Part shown: piece by piece, positions 46,628 to 54,743 of the stretch
Position numbering within the stretch: the stretch's first letter is position 1
Layout: each line of letters starts with the position of its first letter
Source of the DNA: an uncultured Amylibacter sp.
GTDB taxonomy: Bacteria; Pseudomonadota; Alphaproteobacteria; Rhodobacterales; Rhodobacteraceae
Direction: 5' to 3'
NCBI GenBank assembly: GCA_943846615.1
Contig: OX044354.1
Location: forward strand, 124,001-188,000
DNA length: 64,000 bases
Notes under the pieces: generated by a model
What the model saw: only the letters and a program-made list of their open reading frames with translations
Told to the model about the DNA's origin: nothing
The model's database searches: none
Program-made: the position numbers and the translations under genes

Positions 46628-48376
46628 TCAGTCAGCCTCTCTTAATGGGTCACATTCTTCGAATACATCGCGCAAGCAACCCTTACAGATATGTTTATCC
46701 AAGTCTTGTGTGGCCGCAGATAAAGCCTCGTATTTGGAACTGTACAGTTGGTCTCCACCCAATTCATCCAATACATGCAACCGATCCAATGACTTAATTA
46801 AAGGTTCGAAATGCGCGACAATGCGAAATGACCCACCGTCTGCTTTCAACTCGCGAATTACTTTGATCAACAGATCGGCCCCTGCCAGATCGATTTTGCC
46901 CACGGATTTCATGGTGAAAACCCAATGTTTCTGACGCTTATGCGTTTTGCGAATTTCCTTCAGGCGTTTTTCAACCACTTCTACCGACCCGAAAAACAAC
47001 GGACCATCAAGACGCATAATCAACAACTGTGGGCACAGTTCCGGTGCTGGTGTTCCAACGGTGTGGAACCGACGCTGGCCTGTTCCTGTTTCTTGGGGTG
47101 TAATGATTGGCAATGCGGGGCTGGCGCTCTCGTAAATAAACACACACAGGGATGCGATGACACCGACATAGATGGCGAAATCCAGTTCAATGAACAGGCC
47201 TGCCGCCAGTGTAAGGCACAAGATGACCGTTTCAGCACAACGGGTACCGAAGATATGGCGCAGTTCGGCAATGTCGATTAGCTTCCACGCAACGAACAGA
47301 ATTAGACCAGCCATTGCAGGTACTGGAATATAGGCCACCAACGGGGCTACGAACAGTAAAATAAGAGCCAGAAATGCGCTAGCGAACAGGCCAGACATGG
47401 GTGTCATGGCGCCCGCAGATGCGTTCACACCACTACGGGTAAATGAACCAGAACCCGCATAGCACTGAAAGAAACCACCAACGGCATTGGACAGGCCCTG
47501 CCCGACCATTTCTTGGTTAGCATCAAATTCCTCCTTGCGACGTACAGCAAAGGCACGCCCGATTGAAATTGCTTCCAGTAAACCAACCAACGCAATCGCG
47601 GCTGCGCCAGGAGCTAATGCACCGATGTCGCCAAAGGTAACGTTTGGCACATGTAAAGTAGGTAAATCATTGGGCAAGGCACCGACCATCGCAACGCCAT
47701 GTGACGAGGCGTCCAAGGCATAAGCCAGTACAGACCCCGCAACCAATGCGATTAAAAAACCTGGGAGTTTGGGTGCAAGTTTTGCCAAAATAATTGCGCT
47801 GACAAGCGTGAACGACGAAATTGCTACGGCCATCATATTCACCTCGACGAAGTGTTCGCCAAGCCGCCATATGCGTTCCACAACATTGCCGCCTCGCTCA
47901 ACGTGAACACCTAATGCGCCCGCTAACTGACTGACGGCGATTAACAATGCGGCGGCGGCGGTAAAGGCCGTCATTACAGAATGCGAAACGAAGGAGACAA
48001 CGCCACCCAATTTTCCAATCCCACCAGCCATTTGAAAAACACCAACCATCACAGTCAACATCAGTGCCAATTCAATATAACGCGTGGTGCCTGGTACGGC
48101 GACATCACTAAGGGTCGCAAACAACACCGCAGAAATCGCAGTGGTAGGCCCCGAAATCATGATCATGGATGATCCAAATATTGCGGCAATCACAGCAGTA
48201 ATCATCGCCGTATACAGTCCATATTCCGGCGGTAACCCAGCAATCGTTGCGAATGCCACACCTTGTGGCAACACAATTGCCGCATTGGTAAACCCAGCAA
48301 AGGCATCAGCCCGAACAGAACGCCCGTTCACCTGCGACAGCCACTGGCGCGCAGGAAAGAGATCAATATGAAACAT
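46628..48376 (-). CDS. SulP-family anion transporter with STAS domain
   Basis: This is a 582-residue membrane protein (591 if the upstream GTG at 48403 is used). The SulP transport domain begins with DAFAGFTNAAIVLPQGVAFA and AGLPPEYGLYTAMI and holds about 12-14 helices to about residue 420. A cytosolic STAS domain (about 440-560) contains IMRLDGPLFFGSVEVVEKRL and GKIDLAGADLLIKVI. The family carries sulfate, bicarbonate or dicarboxylates, and the substrate cannot be told from sequence. C-terminal residues hold two cysteines in HICKGCLRDVFEECD. It is divergent from the M20 peptidase gene. Confidence 0.9.
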   Translation of the reverse strand: MFHIDLFPARQWLSQVNGRSVRADAFAGFTNAAIVLPQGVAFATIAGLPPEYGLYTAMITAVIAAIFGSSMIMISGPTTAISAVLFATLSDVAVPGTTRYIELALMLTVMVGVFQMAGGIGKLGGVVSFVSHSVMTAFTAAAALLIAVSQLAGALGVHVERGGNVVERIWRLGEHFVEVNMMAVAISSFTLVSAIILAKLAPKLPGFLIALVAGSVLAYALDASSHGVAMVGALPNDLPTLHVPNVTFGDIGALAPGAAAIALVGLLEAISIGRAFAVRRKEEFDANQEMVGQGLSNAVGGFFQCYAGSGSFTRSGVNASAGAMTPMSGLFASAFLALILLFVAPLVAYIPVPAMAGLILFVAWKLIDIAELRHIFGTRCAETVILCLTLAAGLFIELDFAIYVGVIASLCVFIYESASPALPIITPQETGTGQRRFHTVGTPAPELCPQLLIMRLDGPLFFGSVEVVEKRLKEIRKTHKRQKHWVFTMKSVGKIDLAGADLLIKVIRELKADGGSFRIVAHFEPLIKSLDRLHVLDELGGDQLYSSKYEALSAATQDLDKHICKGCLRDVFEECDPLREAD

Positions 48377-48516
48377 GTTAGAATTCCAGTTATGGATGCG
48401 CACCCGCTACGCCTTTTGAGATTAATTGCAATAGGTATTTTTCCGAGAAGATAAAAATGTGGTTGCTCCGAATGAATATTGGGCCCAAAACATATTGAAA
48501 CAAACGGAGAATCCAC

Positions 48517-49887
48517 ATGTCTTTAGATGCAGTTCTTGATCATATTGATGCAGACCTTGAAAACTCGATAGCACGTCTGTTGGATTTGATGCGGATCGAG
48601 AGTATTTCGACTGATCCTGCATATGCTGATGAGTGTCAGGCCGCCGCGCAATGGTTGGTGGATGATCTGAATTCCATAGGGTTTAACGCTGAAATTCGCC
48701 CCACAACGGGTCATCCGATGGTTATGGCCAAAGGTGGTGCTGGTGGTACGCATACGCTATTTTACGGTCACTATGATGTGCAGCCGGTAGACCCGTTGGA
48801 GTTATGGGATAATCCCCCATTTGAACCGAGTTTGGAAGAAACCACGAATGGACCCGTTATTCGTGGACGTGGATCGTCTGATGATAAGGGACAGTTAATG
48901 ACGTTCGTCGAGGCATGTCGTGCGTATAAAGAGGTTACAGGCACCCTGCCCGCGCAGATTTCGATCTTCTTCGAAGGCGAAGAGGAAAGCGGATCGCCGT
49001 CGTTGGTGCCCTATATGGAAGCTCATAAAGATGAGTTGAAAGCCGATGTTGCCTTGATCTGTGATACAGGCATGGTTGAACCCAATACCCCCAGTATTGT
49101 GACGATGTTGCGTGGTATGGCGACGCAGGAAATTACGATTACAGGACCCGACAAAGATTTGCATTCCGGGATGTATGGTGGCCCATCAATCAACCCAATC
49201 CGTGTTATAAACAAGGCCTTGGCCGCGCTGCATGATGACGATGGACACGTCACTTTGGAAGGTTTTTATGATGGTGTTCCTGAGTTGCCTGAGCAGGTTG
49301 CACAGCAATGGCGTGATTTAGATTTCAACGCGGATGCGTTTTTAGGTGGCGTAGGATTATCCGTGCCTGCGGGTGAAAAAGATCGTTCTGTCTTGGAACA
49401 AATCTGGTCACGGCCAACAGCTGAAGTAAATGGAATATGGGGCGGATATACAGGTGAAGGTTTCAAAACCGTTCTACCATCACAAGCCCATGCAAAGATC
49501 AGTTTTAGATTGGTCGGCACCCAAGATCCGCTGAAAATTCAAGCGGCGTTTAAGGCGCATTTGGAGAGCTTCTTGCCCGCAGATTGTAAGTTAGAATTTA
49601 AGGCGCATGGTGCGTCCTCTGCGTCCAACATGGCGATCGACCACCCTGCGTTTGAGACCGCGCGAAATGCGTTGTCCGATGAATGGGACAATGCTGGGGT
49701 TTACGTCGGTTGTGGCGGTTCTATCCCGATTGCGGGACATTTTCAGGATATCGTGGGCCTCGAAACTATGTTGATTGGGTTTGCCCAAGATGATGATGCG
49801 ATCCACTCGCCCAATGAAAAATATGATATTCGCAGCTTCCACAAGGGGATGCGTTCTTGGGTGCGGATATTGCACGCGCTGTCATAA
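48517..49887 (+). CDS. M20 family metallopeptidase (dipeptidase type)
   Basis: The 456 residues match M20 dipeptidases. The first metal ligand is in LFYGHYDVQPVDP. The bridging aspartate is in RGRGSSDDKGQLM, and the catalytic glutamate with metal ligand in FEGEEESGSPSL. A dimerisation domain follows (about 215-330), and the final ligand histidine lies in DDAIHSPNEKYD. It would hydrolyse small peptides using two zinc ions in the cytoplasm. A GGAG site precedes the start. It is followed by a 160-base gap with a GC-rich hairpin (49895-49914) that lacks a T-run. Confidence 0.92.
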   Translation: MSLDAVLDHIDADLENSIARLLDLMRIESISTDPAYADECQAAAQWLVDDLNSIGFNAEIRPTTGHPMVMAKGGAGGTHTLFYGHYDVQPVDPLELWDNPPFEPSLEETTNGPVIRGRGSSDDKGQLMTFVEACRAYKEVTGTLPAQISIFFEGEEESGSPSLVPYMEAHKDELKADVALICDTGMVEPNTPSIVTMLRGMATQEITITGPDKDLHSGMYGGPSINPIRVINKALAALHDDDGHVTLEGFYDGVPELPEQVAQQWRDLDFNADAFLGGVGLSVPAGEKDRSVLEQIWSRPTAEVNGIWGGYTGEGFKTVLPSQAHAKISFRLVGTQDPLKIQAAFKAHLESFLPADCKLEFKAHGASSASNMAIDHPAFETARNALSDEWDNAGVYVGCGGSIPIAGHFQDIVGLETMLIGFAQDDDAIHSPNEKYDIRSFHKGMRSWVRILHALS

Positions 49888-50046
49888 AATTGACCGCACG
49901 CCGTTCTGCGTGCGTGGAGTTAAGGTTTGCCGATTTGCCATAAAAACAACGTATGTATTGCGTATGGGTAACGTATGGGTTTCGTCGTGCAACGCGTCGC
50001 GCGAGGTTTGTTAACCTTTGGGCAAACTAAAGAGTGGATCGTTGTG

Positions 50047-50316
50047 TTAGCGCCGACCCGATGCGCCGCCACGGCGGCCTGATTGGGTCGATTTTTTCAT
50101 GCCTTCCAATATCACCGATGTCATTGGATGATCAGGGTTTTGATCGCTATATTCATTCAATAGGATTTGTAATTTTTCACGCATATCGACTTGTGCGGCT
50201 TCTAATGCCCAGTCGAGGAAAATCATGCGACATTCCTCCACACTGATTCCATCGATGCGATAGGATTCATAGATCATCCCGCGCGGATCAATATCCAAAT
50301 TTCCTTTGAAAACCAT
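50047..50316 (-). CDS. Conserved-looking small hypothetical protein
   Basis: I do not recognise this 89-residue protein. It is mostly helical and acidic, with IDPRGMIYESYRIDGISVEE near the start, FLDWALEAAQVDMREKL in the middle, and a very basic tail KKSTQSGRRGGASGRR. A well-placed AGG and normal codon use support translation. It is convergent with nothing close and divergent from the ybaK-like gene by about 105 bases. The tail could bind nucleic acid, which is a guess. Confidence 0.6.
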   Translation of the reverse strand: MVFKGNLDIDPRGMIYESYRIDGISVEECRMIFLDWALEAAQVDMREKLQILLNEYSDQNPDHPMTSVILEGMKKSTQSGRRGGASGRR

Positions 50317-50421
50317 TGGCTTTTCCTGCTACTTATTCAATTACCTTAGCGCGAATTTATAGCGATAGTATTTCAATCGCGCCACCTGATAAACGATTTG
50401 CGCAACCTCGGAGACTTCATC

Positions 50422-50892
50422 ATGAGTAAGAGCCTGAAACGCGTGGTAAAAGAGGCCGAAGAGTTGGGGTTAGATATCGATATTATCCAGCTGGAAATTC
50501 AGACGAAAACAGCCCAAGAAGCGGCGGATGCGATGGATTGCACTGTCGATCAAATTTTGAAATCCATCATCTTTCTGGGTGCAGACAGTCAGACCTGTAT
50601 TTTGTTTATGACGGCGGGTGGAAATCGTGTGTGTACGGACAAAGCCAGCGCGTTGGCGGACGAACCATTGTTACGTGCAGAGGCCAGCGTGATACGTGCA
50701 CAAACGGGTTTTGCCATTGGTGGCGTTTCACCGCTGGGACACATCAGTGATGTGCGCAAGTTTATGGATCCGACGTTGTTGACGTTCGATGATATCTGGG
50801 CCGCCGCTGGTACGCCGCATTCGATGTTTTCGATTGATCCAAAGGTTCTACAATCGGCAACAGGTGCGATTGTTAGTGACTTTACTGAATAG
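50422..50892 (+). CDS. YbaK/EbsC family aminoacyl-tRNA deacylase-like protein
   Basis: This 157-residue protein from ATG 50422 (GGAG nine bases before) has the YbaK fold. Landmarks are TAQEAADAMDCTVDQILKSI, the conserved lysine region, then AIGGVSPLGH with the family's GGxxPxG substrate loop near residue 115. Family members hydrolyse mischarged Cys-, Ala- or Pro-tRNA. The exact substrate is not evident. Its last 11 bases overlap the end of the convergent lpxB. Confidence 0.88.
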   Translation: MSKSLKRVVKEAEELGLDIDIIQLEIQTKTAQEAADAMDCTVDQILKSIIFLGADSQTCILFMTAGGNRVCTDKASALADEPLLRAEASVIRAQTGFAIGGVSPLGHISDVRKFMDPTLLTFDDIWAAAGTPHSMFSIDPKVLQSATGAIVSDFTE

Positions 50893-52054
50893 CTTTTAGC
50901 ACTGATTTTGCCGCCCAAAGATGGGCGTCTTTTTGCCCCTGCCCCAATGCAATCATCGTGTCGCGTAGTGCATCTTTTTGCTGGCTTCGACCGTTCAATA
51001 GATCTGTCACGCTTTGGGTGATTTTATCGACTGTGCAATTTTCAAATAGGTGTTCGGGAACCACGCGGGTATCGTTGACGATGTTTATTAAGTTGGCAGT
51101 GTCGATCTGGGCTAGCTTTTTCACCATGCGTGTCGTGGCCCAATTGGCGCGATAAGCCACGACCATTGGGCAATCTTGAGCCGCTAACTCCAGTGCTACT
51201 GTGCCGGAAGTGGCCAAGGCGGCATCACTGATGGCATATGCTGTGCGTTTACGGTGCTCAACCTGTTGCGATGTATGGCCCGCGTTTAACAAAAGCTTTG
51301 GTTTTACCGCCCAATTTGCGGTTTTCTGTTTTACCAAATTTTCGACTGACGCGGCAACAGGCAGGACGAATTGCGCGTTTGGATGGCTGGATTTGATGTT
51401 TGCGAGCACATGTTCGAAAATTGGCCCCATGCGTTTTATTTCGCCAACGCGCGACCCTGGTAAAACTGTGATGATTGGACCTGTTCCCAAGCCCAATTCG
51501 GTGCGAAATGCGTCTTGATCAGATTTGGTTGGTTTGGGTTCGGAAATCACGGGGTGCCCAACGAAATCACAGGTCATGCCAGCGGCGTGCATATAGGGTG
51601 GTTCGAAGGGGAGTAGTGCCAATACATGATCCACGTGTTTTGCCATCTTTTCGGCGCGTTCGGGCCGCCATGCCCAGACGGATGGGGCGACGTAATGGAT
51701 GACCTTTAGATCTGGGAGTTCTGCACGAACCTTATCGGCAACGCGAAAGCAGAAGTCGGGGCTGTCGATGGTGATCAGTGCATCTGGACGCGCCTGTATC
51801 ACTGCGGCGGCCGTGGTTTTAACGCGTGACAACAGCATCGGAATTTTAGGTAGGATTTCGAATAGACCCATAACGGATAGGTCGGACATGTCGAACAGGC
51901 TGTTCATACCAGCGGCCTGCATCATCGGGCCGCCGACGCCTGAAAATGTAACGTTTCCAGTCGCTTCTGAGGTTAAGCCATCCATCAATGCACCTCCCAA
52001 GCGATCACCAGACAGTTCGCCCGCGATAAGAAAGAGATTCAGATCGTTATTCAC
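50882..52054 (-). CDS. lpxB: Lipid-A-disaccharide synthase
   Basis: LpxB joins UDP-2,3-diacylglucosamine and lipid X to form the lipid A disaccharide at the inner membrane. The 390 residues show the GT19 pattern. The N-terminus is FLIAGELSGDRLGGALM with the catalytic aspartate region, then SGVGGPMMQAAG, IDSPDFCFR and HYVAPSVWAWRP. A late TVLPGSRVGEIKR and ATSGTVALELA form the donor site. Its start overlaps lpxI by four bases. It closes the lipid A segment of the long envelope operon. Confidence 0.96.
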   Translation of the reverse strand: MNNDLNLFLIAGELSGDRLGGALMDGLTSEATGNVTFSGVGGPMMQAAGMNSLFDMSDLSVMGLFEILPKIPMLLSRVKTTAAAVIQARPDALITIDSPDFCFRVADKVRAELPDLKVIHYVAPSVWAWRPERAEKMAKHVDHVLALLPFEPPYMHAAGMTCDFVGHPVISEPKPTKSDQDAFRTELGLGTGPIITVLPGSRVGEIKRMGPIFEHVLANIKSSHPNAQFVLPVAASVENLVKQKTANWAVKPKLLLNAGHTSQQVEHRKRTAYAISDAALATSGTVALELAAQDCPMVVAYRANWATTRMVKKLAQIDTANLINIVNDTRVVPEHLFENCTVDKITQSVTDLLNGRSQQKDALRDTMIALGQGQKDAHLWAAKSVLKAIQ

Positions 52055-52875
52055 GTATCCACCGCCGCGATAAACAAGCCCAGTTCATTTGCCTGTTGAA
52101 TACAGGCATCGCGATCCAGCATTTGGACACCGTTAGCAGCAATTGCAATACCACGAAGACCAGCAGTATGAACGGAATTAACGGTCTCAATACCGATTGT
52201 TGGCATGTCCATACGACGATCTTGGTTTTGTTTGGGTGCCTTGATGAAAACGCCCGCGCTGTGGTCGACGTAGTCGTTTTTGGTTTCTTGAACGAAGCGC
52301 AATAATGTATCCGAGCCTTGGATCGTTTCGATCCCCAGACACAGTCCCTGCCCGACGACGCATGCTTGCCCAACGTCTGCCGATGACATGGCGTGTAAAA
52401 TTGCAAAGCCTCGGGATATGTCGGCCTGATCCTGTTGCGATGGTTTGATGTTGGTTAATACGCCGCTTTGTGCCAGTAATTCGGGCAATATTTCATGTGC
52501 TGGGATAACCGTGATACCCTCAGATTCGAAAATCTGGGCGATCAGGCTAAGCGCTCCATCGTCGCCCCCCTTAAGTGCTGGCAGTAAGGTCGGCGCCAAC
52601 TTCATTAATTTGAGATCAAATTTAAGAGGGTTAAGTTTAGGGCGTTGCATTGCGCCGGCGAAAACGACCTGTGTGCATTCCGCTTTTTTCAGCTGTTTAA
52701 ACAGACTGTTTGGTTTTTCGAAAACAGCGTCGATGACTGGTTGGTCATCAACCCAATTCAGATCGATTCCATTGAAGCGAACAACCTGATAACCGCGCCC
52801 TGTTGATTGACAGGCCGCGACCAATTGTTGTGGTAAATCACCCGCGCCGGCAACGATTGCGAGGTTGGGTTCCAT
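52051..52875 (-). CDS. lpxI: UDP-2,3-diacylglucosamine pyrophosphatase LpxI
   Basis: LpxI (DUF1009) hydrolyses UDP-2,3-diacylglucosamine to lipid X, replacing LpxH in many alphaproteobacteria. The 274 residues include LAIVAGAGDLPQQLVAAC at the start, VVFAGAMQRPKLNPL, LLPALKGGDDGALSLIAQIF, GFAILHAMSSADVGQACVVG and the late DMPTIGIETVNSVHTAGLRG. The order lpxA-lpxI-lpxB with minimal gaps is typical for the class. It begins two bases after lpxA. Confidence 0.95.
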   Translation of the reverse strand: MEPNLAIVAGAGDLPQQLVAACQSTGRGYQVVRFNGIDLNWVDDQPVIDAVFEKPNSLFKQLKKAECTQVVFAGAMQRPKLNPLKFDLKLMKLAPTLLPALKGGDDGALSLIAQIFESEGITVIPAHEILPELLAQSGVLTNIKPSQQDQADISRGFAILHAMSSADVGQACVVGQGLCLGIETIQGSDTLLRFVQETKNDYVDHSAGVFIKAPKQNQDRRMDMPTIGIETVNSVHTAGLRGIAIAANGVQMLDRDACIQQANELGLFIAAVDT

Positions 52876-52877
52876 AA

Positions 52878-53684
52878 TTAATCCTTGGATGGGATGGTCA
52901 GAGAGCGCGAAGATTCAGCCTCGATAAAGGCAAGAAGTTCATCCACGAGTGGATTGCCCGTGTGTTCCGCGCGAACGCCATCAAGGGCGTCTTTGACGTT
53001 GGCGTCGCCCATGAAGATGGCTTTGAAGGCAGCGCGAAGGCCGTTGATTTGACCTTTATCAACGCCAGCGCGTTTCAATCCGACCAAGTTCAAACCATCC
53101 AATGATGCGCGTTCGCCCATGACCATGCCCATCGGAATGACATCTGCAACAACCGCCGCTAACCCGCCAATCATTGCACCACGACCAACGCGACAGAATT
53201 GGTGAACGCCTGCAAGTGCGCCGATCACAACGTTATCTTCGATGATGCAATGCCCACCGAGGGATGCGTTATTTGCCAAGATGACGTTGTTGCCAACGAT
53301 ACAATCGTGACCAACGTGCACGCCCATCATGTATAGACCATCATCGCCGACTTTGGTTAAACCACCGCCGCCGACTGTGCCTGGGTTCATCGTTGCATGT
53401 TCGCGGATGCGGTTGCGTTTGCCTATTTCCAGTTTTGTGCGCTCGCCACCGAATTTCAAGTCCTGTGGGATATGACCGATAGAAGCGAATGGAAAAATGG
53501 TGGTTTCATCACCAACATCTGTCCAACCCGCGACAACCACGTGGGATTTCAAAACCACGCTAGCACCCAATGTTACCTCTGCTCCTATATGACAAAACGG
53601 GCCGATTTCGGCGTTGGGGCCAATTGTTGCCCCCTCTTCGATCACGCTAGAGGCGTGAATTTTTGCGCTTGGATCAATCGTCAT
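52878..53684 (-). CDS. lpxA: UDP-N-acetylglucosamine acyltransferase LpxA
   Basis: LpxA starts lipid A synthesis by moving a 3-hydroxyacyl chain from ACP to UDP-GlcNAc. The 268-residue protein is a left-handed beta helix built of hexapeptide repeats (for example IGPNAEIGPFCHIG). The catalytic histidine region is GVHVGHDCIVGNNVILANNA, and a C-terminal helical domain ends it. It lies four bases after fabZ, which supplies the opposite use of the same 3-hydroxyacyl-ACP pool. Confidence 0.96.
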   Translation of the reverse strand: MTIDPSAKIHASSVIEEGATIGPNAEIGPFCHIGAEVTLGASVVLKSHVVVAGWTDVGDETTIFPFASIGHIPQDLKFGGERTKLEIGKRNRIREHATMNPGTVGGGGLTKVGDDGLYMMGVHVGHDCIVGNNVILANNASLGGHCIIEDNVVIGALAGVHQFCRVGRGAMIGGLAAVVADVIPMGMVMGERASLDGLNLVGLKRAGVDKGQINGLRAAFKAIFMGDANVKDALDGVRAEHTGNPLVDELLAFIEAESSRSLTIPSKD

Positions 53685-53688
53685 TCGA

Positions 53689-54159
53689 TTAAGCCTCTTC
53701 TGGTGGAACCATCATTGCGGTGAACTCGGCTTCGGCTACGACGGTATCGCCGACCTTACCTTCGCCGTGGAATTTCCATAATTTGCCGCGACCGCGCAAG
53801 ACCTTAACATGCAATTCCAGTTGGTCTGGAGGCGATACGACGTGGCGGAATTTACAGTTGTCGATTGTTAGGAAGTAGACCAGCATGTTGTTGTCGATCA
53901 TATCCAAAGTTTTTACGACCAGAACCGCCGCTGTTTGCGCCATTGCTTCGACGATTGTAACACCTGGCATGACCGGACGTTCTGGGAAGTGGCCCTGAAA
54001 ATGAGGTTCGTTGAAGGTCACGTTTTTGATGCCAACCGCGCTCTCGTTTAGCTTGATGTCGCGAACCGCATCAATCAGAAGAAAGGGGTAACGATGTGGG
54101 ATCATCCGTTTAATATCTTGGATATCCGCGCTGTGTAGTTCTGTATTCTCTTCTGACAT
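53689..54159 (-). CDS. fabZ: 3-hydroxyacyl-ACP dehydratase FabZ
   Basis: FabZ dehydrates 3-hydroxyacyl-ACP in fatty acid synthesis. ATG 54159 has GAGG upstream and gives 156 residues; an ATG 10 codons earlier overlaps the skp spacer. The active site is in [20 protein letters not shown] (His and Glu), preceded by [12 protein letters not shown]. It lies between skp and lpxA. No lpxD gene separates skp from fabZ, unlike in many proteobacteria. Confidence 0.96.
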   Translation of the reverse strand: MSEENTELHSADIQDIKRMIPHRYPFLLIDAVRDIKLNESAVGIKNVTFNEPHFQGHFPERPVMPGVTIVEAMAQTAAVLVVKTLDMIDNNMLVYFLTIDNCKFRHVVSPPDQLELHVKVLRGRGKLWKFHGEGKVGDTVVAEAEFTAMMVPPEEA

Positions 54160-54194
54160 GATCTTTCCTCTTATATTTCCGTGTCTCACGGTCG

Positions 54195-54743
54195 CTATTT
54201 GTTTAGCACTTCGTTAATGCGCTGGATAGCGGCTTGTGTGATGTCGCTGCCTTGGATGGCGAGTACGACGGTATCTTTGTTCAACAAAACCCCAATCCCA
54301 CGCTCTTCGAGGAAGGCTAGAAGGATTGGTGTTATTGCCTCGTAAAATTGGGCACGGTCACGTGATAACTGCAGGCTTAGATCGCGTTCTTTAGCGGCTT
54401 GCTCGCTTCGAATTTTTTTCACTTTCAAATCGAATGCGATTGCGAGTTCTTGAAATTCCTTTTTGTCCAAGGTTTTGCGCGCATCTGTTAGTGCACGTTC
54501 CTCTTCCTCTAGTGCTTCTTGAATAGACAGGTTTTCTGCGGTCAATTGTTTTCCGGTTAACTCGAACTGGGATAGGATCTCTTTGCCTGCAATTGATGCC
54601 GTGAACAGCGCATCCTGATCGACCACGCCGATTGCCGCATTGTCTTCGAATACGGGAAAGGTTTGCGCAAGTGACATGTTTGGTAAGCTTAGACAAAGCA
54701 AAACCAATACGTGTCTAAAGGTGCGCCAGCTTTGCCCCATCAA
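54195..54743 (-). CDS. OmpH/Skp-family periplasmic chaperone
   Basis: This 182-residue protein has a signal peptide ([19 protein letters not shown]) and a long charged coiled-coil (about residues 65-145, with [20 protein letters not shown]). It is the architecture of Skp, which holds unfolded outer-membrane proteins for BamA. The C-terminal part has [20 protein letters not shown]. It overlaps the bamA stop by four bases, so chaperone and assembly factor are made together. Confidence 0.9.
   Translation of the reverse strand: MMGQSWRTFRHVLVLLCLSLPNMSLAQTFPVFEDNAAIGVVDQDALFTASIAGKEILSQFELTGKQLTAENLSIQEALEEEERALTDARKTLDKKEFQELAIAFDLKVKKIRSEQAAKERDLSLQLSRDRAQFYEAITPILLAFLEERGIGVLLNKDTVVLAIQGSDITQAAIQRINEVLNK

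Noticed and set aside
49934..49989. Short repeats of a CGTATGGGT-like sequence after the M20 peptidase gene
   Set aside because: Only two close copies are present, with no regular spacing, so this is not a CRISPR or satellite array.
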